Source: Turicimonas muris (GTDB taxonomy: Bacteria; Pseudomonadota; Gammaproteobacteria; Burkholderiales; Burkholderiaceae_F). From it: a stretch of 64,000 nt of DNA. The notes beneath the pieces were generated by a model. The model was not told the DNA's origin. It saw only the letters and a list, made by a program, of their open reading frames with translations, and did not search any database. Shown here one piece after another: positions 26,001 through 34,990 of this stretch (position 1 is its first letter; each line of letters starts with the position of its first letter). The translations under genes were made by a program, and so were the position numbers. The stretch covers positions 1-64,000 of the forward strand of contig NZ_NHMP01000001.1 of NCBI RefSeq assembly GCF_002221595.1. Reading direction: 5' to 3'.

Positions 26001-26564
26001 TTTTAGGAAGCCAACTTGATCTACCTGACTTACGTTTTTAATTTCTTTCCTGACAAAAGTGTCAACCACTTCAGAGATAAGGCCGGAAGTATCTCCGATT
26101 TCCGCATCTGAGTCTGACCTGGAAGAGAAAGAGCAGTCTTTTACCATTCTTTGACAAAAGCTATGGATGGTAAAGATTGAAGCGTCTTCGATTTTGGATA
26201 AAGCTTCGGTCACGCTCTCTCGGATAGACTCCGGAGTAATTGCACCGGTTTGAACCCATAATTCAATTTGGCTTTTTAAGGTCTCATCTTCAAGTTTGTC
26301 TAATTCTTGCTTCCAACTGCTTTCATTTTGAAAGATTTCTAAGATATTCAGAAGAGCTTGCTGCAGACGGTTTCTTAGCTCGGAAGTTGCGTTTTTCGTA
26401 AACGTAACAATGAGAATTCTTTCAATATCAATTCTCTTCTCAACGATTAATCGGAGCAGAAGATGCATCAAAGAATAGGTTTTTCCGGTTCCGGCGCTAG
26501 CCTCAATCAGAATAGGCTCTGTAAGAGAAGTATGAATGGGATCAAAGACATTTAATGTTTTCAT
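22992..26564 (-). CDS. recB: RecBCD exonuclease V, beta subunit (3'-5' helicase/nuclease)
   Basis: A 1190-residue UvrD/Rep-type helicase with C-terminal nuclease. Walker A is IEASAGTGKTYSLMHLL at about 21-37, Walker B LIDEFQDTDPLQYT, and motif V/VI regions include THKSKGLEYPVVILP and RLLYVAMTRAS. The C-terminal RecB nuclease motif is GAIDLIFFAKGKFWVIDWKSN, where the Asp and Lys of DWKS are the metal and catalytic residues. It processes double-strand ends up to Chi and loads RecA. It overlaps recC by 4 bp. Confidence 0.97.
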   Translation of the reverse strand: MKTLNVFDPIHTSLTEPILIEASAGTGKTYSLMHLLLRLIVEKRIDIERILIVTFTKNATSELRNRLQQALLNILEIFQNESSWKQELDKLEDETLKSQIELWVQTGAITPESIRESVTEALSKIEDASIFTIHSFCQRMVKDCSFSSRSDSDAEIGDTSGLISEVVDTFVRKEIKNVSQVDQVGFLKYPGFSKILERVSALSVRSPSSQSIIFENTISFKQHLEKFRDEAPALLKKLKAAARTITYDDLLVEMEARLDNPEFVKAVREKFDAVLIDEFQDTDPLQYTIFSELFLKAPERQIPVVFVGDPKQSIYGFRSADLDTYLDSKKDIKNHLYLKKNFRSTPGLVASINTFFGLNSSASGIGSFLNSKIQYTDVEFNSSKLPLFECTSNGKLIPLSSFEVWHWSSQEPDPSNVDVLEKYEDFFLAEKIKSLLEKDIRVGSSLRKLKPSDIAILVRRRKDADGLMEELTKRQIRFIIQSDERVLESQEAQDIAAILSAMENPKSLSAMTKARVTPIFGHSIKLIEEDVQASLLARERIEKANERAKKYGVLAAFTELFKEFEVEERLLPQINGQRALTNYRHILELLHEENRKIKTVSGLLRWLERKASDDVDQETLRLESDSDLVRIETIHKSKGLEYPVVILPRTVFMAGKNVVSEVNEIVNDVKVRKFLAEATQIRSYLNGQSYAYQEEQMERVRLLYVAMTRASSLLVLPMFFKQTTKYSKLKGEKEAFPGLHGNYTKSSTLQALTGSFDPDKYFGPKTLFKTLGEELEKNNVSVKEALIEGTKNLSDDFIIPDDYSASLIRNFSTGLCPDLIPSPSRQFQSKELTKELTASDLSVGQAYPIFSAEWIRTSFSALSRGIEVLPEESPVMDELPSKDEIEEEVQVIEAQDNLRFKNPKLSAAAYGDFLHRLLEELDFRTADISNPEREDVLIPFVKNRLLSNAIETEVSAGASSTDEGESLEPAVDAHTEALVEMITDVMNVKGIPGLENFSLSQLEPDKKIAEMDFILSNPAISEDCHRLTGKQLGETLRRLDPRYSGLNLSDEQINGYLIGAIDLIFFAKGKFWVIDWKSNFLDENPSNYTKSLLDQAMDKKHYKLQYLLYLVVLKRYLETRFKRNDVYDLIGGAAYFFLRGIKASNPSQGIYFDRPKKEVLDCLNEILRNGYSEEIVQKYETELKGGNHAE

Positions 26565-29500
26565 CTTCCTTCCTTCAAAATCTGAGATTCGATGACCTGT
26601 TGAAGTTCATCAATGTCTTCCTCAAGAGGGCGGCCAACGTCCGTTGCCGTTTTCTTGGAATTTTTGGAATTAGGAAATAGTTTCGCCCAAATAGGTTTTG
26701 AGCACGCGCAGGCCGCAGTATGATCAAATCCTGTCCATAAGAGAGTCTGTGTTTTTTCTTGTGTCAGTCCGAGAGAAAAACGTCTTGAAAGATCAAAGAG
26801 ACGCACCATTTGCTTAACATCTTCTTTATTTTCTTCGAAAATTACATCTGGAAGGTGATCGAGAGCTAAAAGAAAATAGTCTTCCTGCGCTGCTTCTGTT
26901 CTCGGATCCGCGACTAAACTCATCACCATGGTTGGTTTCTTTGCAGCTGTCCAGATATTCGCACGAAGTTCCAGCCTGTCAGTTTGGCTGGCTGAAGAAT
27001 TGTCATCAAAAATTACATATCTATTTTGGTGATCTGTATAGACCTCTAGAGGAGAATCCGTAACCTGCGTGATTCTGCAAGAAGGTTTATCAAATTTAAG
27101 GATAATTCCCTCGGTAACTGAAAAGAGTTTGAATTTTTTTATTTTTTCAAGTTTTTTGGCATGAACAAGTTCTGCATTGCTCCACGCATCGTTTGTACTT
27201 GAAAGACGAACATCTTTAATTCCGTTTAACGGATCTAATGAACGCTGACGAGTCAGTTCATCATCACTATAACCTTCTTCTAATTCTCTCAAGTACTTCC
27301 GCTTCCTTAGGGTAAGAGATAACGCGTCATTCGGGGCAAGCCAGGAAAATTCCTCTTCTTCTTGTCCCGAATAAATATCCAGCTTGTGTTTCTTCAACAC
27401 ATACTTATCTGGATTAGAGAGGAACTTAATAAGCTCGGAGGCCGATAAGCTCCCTTTATGAACGATAGATAGACCTAGACTGGTATCGGGAATAGGAGTT
27501 CCTCCGATAGCCGGAAGAGGTAAAGAGTAATTGGCGCTCCTTGCTTTCAAAATGGATTGGAGCATTGAGGAGTCTGGACTGAGCCAAGGGCGTGAAGAAG
27601 TCTTCTTAAAATTTTTTTCAGAGAAGGAATTCAGAGGAAGTTTGACTTCAACAGACTCCCATAGTTTTTTCGCTTTGTCCTTTCCGTTCTCTCCGGTGAG
27701 AGCGTTCGATAAGAAGTAGTTCTTGAAATTTTGAACAACGCTCGAAGGATTCGTCTCCGTCACCGGATCTGTTCCAACCGTATAAGAAATAACTAAATTC
27801 TTTCTCGCGGCTAAAAGAATATCCAAAAATCTTGCTTTATTGTCCTCTCGGCTGTCTCTGTCGGCTCTTCTCTTGAGCTGGTCTACTCCCATGAGGTCGA
27901 ACTCTTGATGGGAAGAACTGCCCGGGAAACCGCTGTTTTCATCAAAGCCGCAAAGTGCGATAACTTTAAAAGGCAACCCTCTTAATTCCTGTACAGACGA
28001 GAAGGTAATGGAACCAGTGGGTTGAGCAAGACTTGGAGTGTTTCTCAGATGAGTTTCGATAACGTTCCAGATAACGGAAAAAGGAACTTTTGTCCCTTCC
28101 TCGAGGCCTTCCTGCATAGCGCCTGATAATCTTTGTAGACTGCTTCGGAAGCTGAGAATTTCCTGCGGGGTTTCATTTGTGACGAAATACTGATTCAGCC
28201 AACCGGAAATGATTTCATGCCATTCTTGAGGCGTCTTTAAACCGCCGTCCTTGAATAATTCTTTTCTTGTCTCTTCTAAAGATTCGGACAAAGCTACAAT
28301 CGTTTTGAAGAGCTTGCCGCGACCATCTGTGACTAAGTCAAAACCGCCTTTCTCATCTCCAAATACAGGAAGAACATCTCCGAAAGTATTTTTCTCAATA
28401 GGGTTAATGAAATAGCCCATGGTCAGACGCTCGACGGCCTGATCTAATGTTCCGTCGGATGCATCCAGATTTAAATCTTTTAAATGCTCCTGAGATAAGC
28501 CGAAGCGGAATCCGGCTGCCTTGAGCCAGGTAGATAAAACGGAAATGTCTGAGAGAGAAAGATCCCATCTTTCTAAGTTAATCGGCAGTTCAAGCCATTC
28601 TTCTAAATCTGCAGCATTGAATCGGGAGTTTAATAATTTCCCAAACCCTAAGATAGCTGCCAGAGAGAGGTAAGTATCTGCAATGGAATTGCCGATAATC
28701 TTATAAGGCAGTCGAAGGTTGTTGGGCAATGCTCCCATTACAGCTTCAATAGCAGGTGTTGCCTTTTCAATGTCCGGAACAATAACGGCAATGTCGGAGA
28801 GGTTGAGCTTTTTCTCGCCGTCTTTATTTTCGGACGATAACCGATAATGAATCCAATCGATTACTCCTTCAATTTCTCGTGGAAAAGAGGGAGCTTTAAA
28901 TACCTTTAAAGACTCATCAGAAGGATCTGCTTCTGTCGGCAGCTTTGAGGAGTCCATAAATAGAATGGAGTTCTGGAATTTGTGCAGATAACTGTCCTGC
29001 GGTTGCTGGAAATAGTAGGCCTGAACATCTTCGGAAGTGAAGAGTTTTAATTCGGGCGAGAGGGGATCAAATTTTTTGCTTAAGTCTTCGATTCTTGCCC
29101 GGTTTCGTTTAATCGCCGGTTTAGTCGGTTTAGGAACCTCTTGCTCCTCGATAGCATCCGTCTCAATGACTTCTCCGTTATCCACATTCAGGAAGCGATA
29201 CAAACGATCGATCATCGCTCGGGTAGACGGACTGTTGGCAGTAAGAAACTTCTGAGCTTTTTCATCCCAATCCTCTTTGCTGCTCCAGTCGAACAGTTCT
29301 ATCGGCATGGACTCAAACCAATACTCCGCACAAGGGTTCATTATGTAAAGCCAGAGCTGAGGAGCATTTTTGTCTTCCGCAAAAGCTTTCAAGAAAGGCA
29401 GAAGTATCGGAGGCAGAGAAAACGGCATGAAGAAATGAAGCGATTTCCCTTTGTCTTTCGGTTCGAAATGGAAGTGCTGCAGAGTATCTTTTATTTTTAA

Positions 29501-30121
29501 CAGGTTGTGAAGATCTTTTGTCTTTCCAGCCTTGGCGACTCTCTCCCAGAGATTTTTCTGCCAGTAATAGTCAGGTTGTTCCTTCATGGCGAGGGCTTTG
29601 TCTGCGGGCAGAGGAAAAGACTTCTCATCAATCCAATTTAATAACCAGTCCATGCGGAATGAGCCATAGGTGGCATAAAGCCGGCTCATTTGATAACAAA
29701 ATTCAATCAGATTAATGTTTCGGAGTTCAGGTTCGGCGTTACGGTGAAGAAAGGTCTCAAGCCGCGCATAGGAGGTCTCCGGAACTACTGCTTTTAATTC
29801 TTCAAAGAATTTTGGGTTTTTGAGGATATTCCAAATCTGCCAGTCCAACGAAGTGCCGATGGAGCCGGGACGGAAGGTTGCACCCATGAAAGGTTTCAGC
29901 CAATCAAAAATTGAGCAAAATCTGATTCCCGGAAGAATAGAAAATTTATCTGCAAGACTGCGAGCGAGTCTGTCTTCAATGGCCGACGAAGCCGGGATAA
30001 TTTCAATTTTCTCGAATATGCGAGATGGATCTCCAGCCATTGCTTCTAAGTCTTGAAAGACGTTTTCTGCCAAAGCGGCTTCTAACCCTTCGTAAACATT
30101 GCAGTAAATCGTGTGAATCAT
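26561..30121 (-). CDS. recC: RecBCD exonuclease V, gamma subunit (Chi recognition)
   Basis: A 1186-residue RecC protein, a catalytically dead helicase-like subunit that splits the strands and reads Chi. N-terminal IHTIYCNVYEGLEAALAENVFQ and internal VQELRGLPFKVIALCGFDENSGFP are typical RecC segments; the latter corresponds to a degenerate helicase motif. Length is close to E. coli RecC (1122). It is first in the operon. An IS200/IS605 element begins within a few bases of its start codon, so its native promoter has probably been displaced and expression may now depend on sequences in the element. Confidence 0.95.
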   Translation of the reverse strand: MIHTIYCNVYEGLEAALAENVFQDLEAMAGDPSRIFEKIEIIPASSAIEDRLARSLADKFSILPGIRFCSIFDWLKPFMGATFRPGSIGTSLDWQIWNILKNPKFFEELKAVVPETSYARLETFLHRNAEPELRNINLIEFCYQMSRLYATYGSFRMDWLLNWIDEKSFPLPADKALAMKEQPDYYWQKNLWERVAKAGKTKDLHNLLKIKDTLQHFHFEPKDKGKSLHFFMPFSLPPILLPFLKAFAEDKNAPQLWLYIMNPCAEYWFESMPIELFDWSSKEDWDEKAQKFLTANSPSTRAMIDRLYRFLNVDNGEVIETDAIEEQEVPKPTKPAIKRNRARIEDLSKKFDPLSPELKLFTSEDVQAYYFQQPQDSYLHKFQNSILFMDSSKLPTEADPSDESLKVFKAPSFPREIEGVIDWIHYRLSSENKDGEKKLNLSDIAVIVPDIEKATPAIEAVMGALPNNLRLPYKIIGNSIADTYLSLAAILGFGKLLNSRFNAADLEEWLELPINLERWDLSLSDISVLSTWLKAAGFRFGLSQEHLKDLNLDASDGTLDQAVERLTMGYFINPIEKNTFGDVLPVFGDEKGGFDLVTDGRGKLFKTIVALSESLEETRKELFKDGGLKTPQEWHEIISGWLNQYFVTNETPQEILSFRSSLQRLSGAMQEGLEEGTKVPFSVIWNVIETHLRNTPSLAQPTGSITFSSVQELRGLPFKVIALCGFDENSGFPGSSSHQEFDLMGVDQLKRRADRDSREDNKARFLDILLAARKNLVISYTVGTDPVTETNPSSVVQNFKNYFLSNALTGENGKDKAKKLWESVEVKLPLNSFSEKNFKKTSSRPWLSPDSSMLQSILKARSANYSLPLPAIGGTPIPDTSLGLSIVHKGSLSASELIKFLSNPDKYVLKKHKLDIYSGQEEEEFSWLAPNDALSLTLRKRKYLRELEEGYSDDELTRQRSLDPLNGIKDVRLSSTNDAWSNAELVHAKKLEKIKKFKLFSVTEGIILKFDKPSCRITQVTDSPLEVYTDHQNRYVIFDDNSSASQTDRLELRANIWTAAKKPTMVMSLVADPRTEAAQEDYFLLALDHLPDVIFEENKEDVKQMVRLFDLSRRFSLGLTQEKTQTLLWTGFDHTAACACSKPIWAKLFPNSKNSKKTATDVGRPLEEDIDELQQVIESQILKEGR

Positions 30122-30154
30122 AAAGAAACCTTTTTAACGAAAGGCCCCGGAATT

Positions 30155-30174
30155 CCGCAGGCTTCAGCCTGCGG
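30155..30174. repeat. left-end hairpin of the IS605 element
   Basis: CCGCAGGC-TTCA-GCCTGCGG, a perfect 8-bp stem with tetraloop, the type of structure bound by TnpA at the left end. Confidence 0.85.
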
Positions 30175-30186
30175 ATGGATAGGAGC

Positions 30187-30600
30187 TTAATTGTTTGTAG
30201 GACGTTTCTGCTTCTGAATGTATTTCTCAATGACTTGTGTCGAGGCTCCATCGCCCACAGAAATCACGCAGTAACTTCTCGTCCAAAACCTATGTTCCCA
30301 TAGGTAGTGACGAATTTGTTGACTGAACTCTTGTCGGATTTTTCTGGAGCAGACTGATTTTAGCGTCCTCACTAAATCTGAAATTCTTACTGAAGGAGAA
30401 ATTTCCACCAATAAGTGAACGTGATCCGATTCCCCCGAAAATTCTCGTAGTTCAGCATTATAGTCTTGGTACATCTCTTTGAAGATTTCACCCATTCGTG
30501 TCAAAATGGACTCTGAAATCACCTTTCTTCTATAAGCAACGACGAAGACGAGATGAATTTTCAGATTGAAAACGCAATGTGCTGAAGAAGAGAAATCCAT
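30187..30600 (-). CDS. tnpA: IS200/IS605 Y1 transposase
   Basis: A 137-residue HUH single-strand transposase. The metal-binding HUH motif is DHVHLLVE and the nucleophile Tyr is in STQVIEKYIQKQ near the C-terminus. It cuts the hairpin ends and joins them to a target on lagging-strand DNA. The start codon is one base away from the tnpB start on the other strand; a GAGG lies upstream within tnpB codons. The ORF is intact. Confidence 0.93.
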   Translation of the reverse strand: MDFSSSAHCVFNLKIHLVFVVAYRRKVISESILTRMGEIFKEMYQDYNAELREFSGESDHVHLLVEISPSVRISDLVRTLKSVCSRKIRQEFSQQIRHYLWEHRFWTRSYCVISVGDGASTQVIEKYIQKQKRPTNN

Positions 30601-30601
30601 A

Positions 30602-31930
30602 ATGCCTCAAAGAGTAGAACGAATCATTATCAACCGCAACCATCCCAACTGGGCGGCATGTGCTCGTTTATGCTCATTAGCCAAGAAGCTCGGCAATTGT
30701 GCTTCATATATCTTACGTCATCGTCTTTTCGATAAGAAAGCTCCGTATACCCGAGCAGAGCTTGATCGAGCATTGCGAGAACAATACCCTCAGGATTACC
30801 GAGCAATGCCTTCGGCAGCTTCAGCTCAAAGGCAAGGTCAGATTGTTGCCAAGCAGTTCAAGTCCTTTGCCAAAGCGTCTGCGGAGTATAAAAAGCATCC
30901 GGAGAAATTCTTAGGTAAACCAAAACTGCCTGGCTACCGAAACAAATATCGTACATTTTGCGTGGGAAGAAACGGCTATAAGATTGAGAACCATCGCCTG
31001 ATTATTACGGGAGGCGATACAGTCGGCTTCAATCCGATAATAGTCAGGAGTTGTTCGAATCAGTCGTTCAACGCAAAAGCTACAGGCAGTTTAGCGGGAG
31101 ACTTGAGGATTATCCCCAAAGGAAACAGTTTCGTTGTAGAACTGACCTATCAAATTAAGGAGAATGAGAGAACAGTCTCGTTGAATCGTCAAGAAGCAGT
31201 CTGTATTGATTTAGGCGTCAATAACTTCGCAGCTATCGTATCGACCAAACCTGGAACAAGACCGATTTTGGTTAAAGGCGGGTTTTTGAAAATGCTCAAT
31301 CAAAGCTACAACAAGCGTGCAGCTCAACTACGATCCAAGGGACATTTGAAACATCTGGCATCAGTATCGTTCAAACGACAGAGGAGAATTGATGATGCCT
31401 TGCACAAGATCAGTCGAACTATTATCGATTTTTGCGTACAGCAAGAGGTCGGTCGTATCGTCATTGGGAAAAATAAATTTTGGAAGCAGTTGAGTAATAT
31501 GGGTCGAAGAAATAATCAGAACTTCGTAAATCTTCCGCATTCCAAATTGATCGAACAGCTTATCTATAAAAGTCAGGAGTACGGAATAGAAGTCAGTGTA
31601 GTTTCTGAGAGTTACACATCCAAAGCAAGTGCTTTAGACTTTGACGATATACCGGATTATGAGAAGGGAGTGAAGAAAACTTTCAGTGGTAAACGTATCA
31701 AGCGAGGCTTATATCTGACTAAACAAGGGAAACAGATTAACGCAGATACGAATTCTGCGGCGAATATTGGACGCAAAGAACTCGGGGATGAGTGGCTGAA
31801 AACGTTGCTCGGACTCGATGAGGGTGTTTTTGTGAACACACCCACGGTGCTTCGAACTCCTTATGGGATGAGAAGATCGTTAGAAGCCGGAGCATGCTCC
31901 GGTGAAGCCGCAGACTTCAGTCTGCGGTAG
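30602..31930 (+). CDS. tnpB: TnpB, RNA-guided nuclease family protein (variant active site)
   Basis: A 442-residue TnpB, ancestor-type of Cas12, guided by an RNA from the element's right end. RuvC-I Asp203 is in CIDLGVNN and RuvC-III Asp382 in NADTNSAANIG. At RuvC-II the usual Glu (IxIEDL) is Gly289 in IVIGKNKFWKQ, while Glu336 in VSESYTSKAS may supply the missing carboxylate. The four-cysteine zinc finger normally between RuvC-II and III is absent. This YTSKAS subgroup is widespread, so the changes need not mean loss of activity. I chose ATG 30602 because the ORF upstream of it overlaps tnpA; it gives a normal length. The stop lies inside the right-end hairpin region. Confidence 0.92.
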   Translation: MPQRVERIIINRNHPNWAACARLCSLAKKLGNCASYILRHRLFDKKAPYTRAELDRALREQYPQDYRAMPSAASAQRQGQIVAKQFKSFAKASAEYKKHPEKFLGKPKLPGYRNKYRTFCVGRNGYKIENHRLIITGGDTVGFNPIIVRSCSNQSFNAKATGSLAGDLRIIPKGNSFVVELTYQIKENERTVSLNRQEAVCIDLGVNNFAAIVSTKPGTRPILVKGGFLKMLNQSYNKRAAQLRSKGHLKHLASVSFKRQRRIDDALHKISRTIIDFCVQQEVGRIVIGKNKFWKQLSNMGRRNNQNFVNLPHSKLIEQLIYKSQEYGIEVSVVSESYTSKASALDFDDIPDYEKGVKKTFSGKRIKRGLYLTKQGKQINADTNSAANIGRKELGDEWLKTLLGLDEGVFVNTPTVLRTPYGMRRSLEAGACSGEAADFSLR

Positions 31931-31940
31931 TTCACAGACT
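31780..31940 (+). ncRNA. probable omega RNA (TnpB guide RNA scaffold), 3' part of tnpB
   Basis: TnpB guide RNAs usually arise from the 3' end of tnpB through the right end, with the guide reading out into flanking DNA. Here the region holds two consecutive stable palindromes (31888-31903 and 31908-31927). If the right end is near 31935, the guide would begin about AGACTTCTGTTG. The 5' boundary is a guess. Confidence 0.4.
31908..31927. repeat. right-end hairpin of the IS605 element
   Basis: CCGCAGAC-TTCA-GTCTGCGG, nearly the same as the left hairpin. It is also translated as the last codons of tnpB. A second palindrome, CCGGAGCATGCTCCGG, lies just before it at 31888-31903. Confidence 0.85.
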
Positions 31941-32057
31941 TCTGTTGATGCTGAACCAAATAAGAAAAAAGCAGAGTCGTCAATCCGCAAAGATGAACGG
32001 ACGATCTCTACTTTCTTTTTACGCCTTAATGCGTCAAAGTATGTCTGAAGAAAGACT

Positions 32058-32771
32058 TTAAGCCTTTAACGGAGGTACCTCAATGCAGGAAACAAAGGGA
32101 TTCTCAGAGATGCAGTCCAGCTTATATCTCTCTCCTTTGATGAGAGTGTAGTAAAGACCGTCTTTTTCAAAGTTAAAGTCAGGGTTTACTTCAAAGCCGT
32201 TTTTCTTGGCATATTCGACAAATTCCTTGCGGCTTTCGTCTACGGTCATACCGGGACGAACATAAAGCCCGACTAAATAAATGTTGGTGAAGTAGTCGTT
32301 AGGTACATTCATGCGATCGTAAGCGGTGACGGCTTCGATGCTTTCTATCGTCATGAATTGCTGTCCGACCAAACTCGGTTCTTCAATTTTTTCTAACTGT
32401 CCGGCAAGAGCTTGGTAAGTCTGTCTCTTCGTTAAAACGATAATGGCGATACTGTTTTCTTCCTGCGGGTCATCGGAAATCATCGAGATGCGAGGGAAAA
32501 CAGAGACCTTGCGTGTGCCGACGCAGAACAATCCGCAATGCTGAAGGAATTTGTCCGGAAAATCTGTTCGTGAAGAGTAGGCCGGATGCATGGTAATGGA
32601 CGCCTGAGCAAAATTGTCAGGACAGAAATCGGCCTCTAAATCAGCAACATCATTCCATACTTGTCTGGCCTGTTCAACAAGCGTTGAGCGGTTGACCGAG
32701 AATGTATAAGGTTTATTTGCGTTCAACAGATTGTTGAGTTGGACGTCTTCGGAATTTGGATTAATGCTCAT
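32058..32771 (-). CDS. conserved hypothetical protein at the end of the ruv operon
   Basis: A 237-residue protein that I do not recognise. There is no signal peptide or transmembrane segment. It is a soluble mixed alpha/beta sequence with an acidic N-terminal half and motifs such as [19 protein letters not shown] and ISENPFVSC near the end. Its start overlaps the ruvB stop (ATGA-type overlap), so it is co-translated with the Holliday-junction genes, but nothing in the sequence links it to recombination. The region after it (31941-32057) ends at the IS605 element. Confidence 0.75.
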   Translation of the reverse strand: MSINPNSEDVQLNNLLNANKPYTFSVNRSTLVEQARQVWNDVADLEADFCPDNFAQASITMHPAYSSRTDFPDKFLQHCGLFCVGTRKVSVFPRISMISDDPQEENSIAIIVLTKRQTYQALAGQLEKIEEPSLVGQQFMTIESIEAVTAYDRMNVPNDYFTNIYLVGLYVRPGMTVDESRKEFVEYAKKNGFEVNPDFNFEKDGLYYTLIKGERYKLDCISENPFVSCIEVPPLKA

Positions 32772-33805
32772 AAGTTGTCAAATAAATCAGAATAGGAACG
32801 AACGTTCTTAGTAAGGTTAAAGTGGCTGTATGCCTTTGCGGTTGCAATTCTTCCGCGAGGCGTGCGCTGCACAAAACCTTCCTTGATAAGGTATGGTTCT
32901 ACCATATCTTGCAGTGTCTCGGAATCTTCTCCGACGGAAGATGCCAAGTTTTCAATGCCGACGGGACCGCCTTGGAACTTTTCAATAATGGACAGCAAGA
33001 ACTGGCAATCCAGGCTGTCGAGCCCGATAGGGTCGACTTCCAGCATAGTGAGAGCTGCTTTAGCAATTTCTGCGGATAACTGACCGTTGTGGCGTACTTC
33101 CGAATAATCGCGGATGCGCCTGAGAAGTCGGTTGGCAATTCGCGGAGTTCCGCGGGAACGCTTCGCAATTTCAGCAGCGGCTTCTTCATTGGCCGGCATA
33201 TTGAGAAGCTTCATGGAACGAAGAACAATGGAAGTCAGATCTCGCGCAGAATAGTACTGAAGCTGAGAGCGGATTCCAAAACGATCGTTTAGAGGCTTTG
33301 TCAGAGACCCGGCTCGTGTTGTGGCACCGACCAATGTGAAATGGGGAAGGTCGATTTTGATGGAGCGGGCCGCCGGCCCCTCCCCGATCATGATATCGAG
33401 CTTGAAGTCTTCTAAAGCCGGATAAAGAATTTCTTCCACTACCGGAGAGAGTCTATGAATTTCGTCAATAAACAAGACGTCATGCGGCTCTAAGCTGGTC
33501 AGCATCGCCGCAAGGTCACCGGCCTTTTCCAGGACCGGCCCCGAGGTTTGACGCAGATTCACACCTAATTCATTGGCAATAATATTGGAAAGTGTTGTTT
33601 TTCCTAAGCCCGGAGGGCCGAATAATAAAACGTGATCCAGGGCCTCCCCGCGGTTCTTTGCTGCAGTAATAAAAATTTCCAGCTGTTCGCGGATAGCGTC
33701 TTGCCCGACATAATCTTTTAAGCGTGTGGGACGTAAGGCTTTGTCGACAACGTCTTCCTTAGAAACTTTCTCAGAGGAAACGATTCTGTCTTTTTGTTCT
33801 GTCAT
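32768..33805 (-). CDS. ruvB: Holliday junction branch-migration ATPase RuvB
   Basis: A 345-residue AAA+ hexameric motor that drives branch migration with RuvA. Walker A is [16 protein letters not shown], Walker [10 protein letters not shown], sensor/arginine region GATTRAGSL; the C-terminal winged helix ends [15 protein letters not shown]. Length is typical. It is 12 bp after ruvA in ruvC-ruvA-ruvB order. Confidence 0.98.
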   Translation of the reverse strand: MTEQKDRIVSSEKVSKEDVVDKALRPTRLKDYVGQDAIREQLEIFITAAKNRGEALDHVLLFGPPGLGKTTLSNIIANELGVNLRQTSGPVLEKAGDLAAMLTSLEPHDVLFIDEIHRLSPVVEEILYPALEDFKLDIMIGEGPAARSIKIDLPHFTLVGATTRAGSLTKPLNDRFGIRSQLQYYSARDLTSIVLRSMKLLNMPANEEAAAEIAKRSRGTPRIANRLLRRIRDYSEVRHNGQLSAEIAKAALTMLEVDPIGLDSLDCQFLLSIIEKFQGGPVGIENLASSVGEDSETLQDMVEPYLIKEGFVQRTPRGRIATAKAYSHFNLTKNVRSYSDLFDNL

Positions 33806-33817
33806 GTTTTAACGAAT

Positions 33818-34384
33818 CTATTTTGCAAGTTGGACAAGGGCCAGTCTGATGCCTTCAGAGGTGTCAACTCCTTCAGGCAGGTTCTTCAGGGCTGTTCTTG
33901 CTTCACGTTCGTTGAAGCCGAGGGCCGTTAAAGCAGAAAGAATATCGGCCTGAGAAGAAGTTAGAGCTGTAACCGGTCCGGATGCGATGATCTTGTCTTT
34001 TAACTCAAGAACAAGGCGCTCGGCAGTTTTCTTGCCGATGCCCGGAATCTTGGTCAGTAAGGCAGTTTCTCCATTGGTGATGGCATTTTCGAGATCGGCA
34101 ACGGACATGGAGGAAAGCATGGCCAAAGCAGTGCGAGGGCCAATGCCGCTAACCTTTAACAGCTGAAGAAAAAGTGCTTTTTCAGCTTTGGTCAAGAAGC
34201 CAAACAGAAGCTGAGCATCTTCTCTGACAATGAAAGCTGTGTATAACTGGACATTTTCTCCGAGTTCAGGAAGATTGTAGAAAGTCGACATTGGAACATC
34301 GACTTGATAGCCCACGCCGCAACACTCCACAACCACTTCAGGAGGGTTCTTTTCTTTTAACTTACCATTCAACGATGCGATCAA
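33818..34384 (-). CDS. ruvA: Holliday junction DNA-binding protein RuvA
   Basis: A 188-residue protein with the OB-fold N-terminus ([28 protein letters not shown]), two helix-hairpin-helix motifs ([32 protein letters not shown]) and a small C-terminal domain that contacts RuvB. It tetramerises on the four-way junction. It starts two bases after the ruvC stop. Confidence 0.97.
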   Translation of the reverse strand: MIASLNGKLKEKNPPEVVVECCGVGYQVDVPMSTFYNLPELGENVQLYTAFIVREDAQLLFGFLTKAEKALFLQLLKVSGIGPRTALAMLSSMSVADLENAITNGETALLTKIPGIGKKTAERLVLELKDKIIASGPVTALTSSQADILSALTALGFNEREARTALKNLPEGVDTSEGIRLALVQLAK

Positions 34385-34385
34385 T

Positions 34386-34988
34386 TTATTTCAATCCTCC
34401 GACTAATTTGGTCCATTGTCCTCTGACACGTGAGGAACTCGATCCCTTTCTTGCAACTGCAGTGCCGCTGACACCAAGTTTCTTCTGTGCAGGAAGCATC
34501 CCAAGAATAATTTTGGTATTTGCATAGCAGATGGCTGCCGCAATAGCGTCTGCCTCATCTTCTGAAAATTTCTTATCCTCACAGCGCAGGAGACGAGCGA
34601 CCATTTCCTGGATTTGTTGTTTTTCAGCGGCGCCGTAACCCGTAACTGATTTCTTGATTTCACGAGTACTGAATTCACGGCACTCTAAACCTTGAACAGC
34701 TGCAGCGCAGATGGCAGCTCCGCGGGCATGCGACAGCAGCATACTCGACTGAGCATTTGTATTCAAAAAAGTTTTTTCGATAGCGGAAACAGCAGGCCGA
34801 TTTTTTTCAATTATCTCGGCTAACCCTTTATAGATGTAGGCCAAACGCTCATAAAGTTCGCCCTTCGGGACGTTAAGTACGCCGGAGTCTACTAAGGTTA
34901 TCTTTCCGGGCAGATAGGCAATCACACCGTAACCGGTGTGATTCAAGCCAGGGTCAATCCCCAGAATTTTAAGAGCCTGCGTTTCCAA
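34386..34988 (-). CDS. ruvC: Holliday junction resolvase RuvC
   Basis: A 200-residue RNase-H-fold endonuclease. Catalytic acids are visible in [26 protein letters not shown] and [13 protein letters not shown]. It is slightly longer than E. coli RuvC (173) because of a basic C-terminal tail. First gene of ruvCAB, 2 bp after ffh on the same strand, so it may be read through from ffh. Confidence 0.97.
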   Translation of the reverse strand: METQALKILGIDPGLNHTGYGVIAYLPGKITLVDSGVLNVPKGELYERLAYIYKGLAEIIEKNRPAVSAIEKTFLNTNAQSSMLLSHARGAAICAAAVQGLECREFSTREIKKSVTGYGAAEKQQIQEMVARLLRCEDKKFSEDEADAIAAAICYANTKIILGMLPAQKKLGVSGTAVARKGSSSSRVRGQWTKLVGGLK

Positions 34989-34990
34989 GC

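Larger units (their letters stand above)
30135..31940. mobile_element. IS200/IS605-family element with divergent tnpA and tnpB
   Basis: Y1 transposase tnpA (leftward) and tnpB (rightward) flanked by subterminal hairpins at 30155-30174 and 31908-31927 that share the same stem sequence save one base pair and the same TTCA loop. These elements have no terminal inverted repeats and move as single strands, inserting next to a short target motif. The outer ends are not fixed exactly; ..TTAAC near 30135-30139 and TTCAC at 31931-31935 are plausible cleavage motifs by position. Confidence 0.88.
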
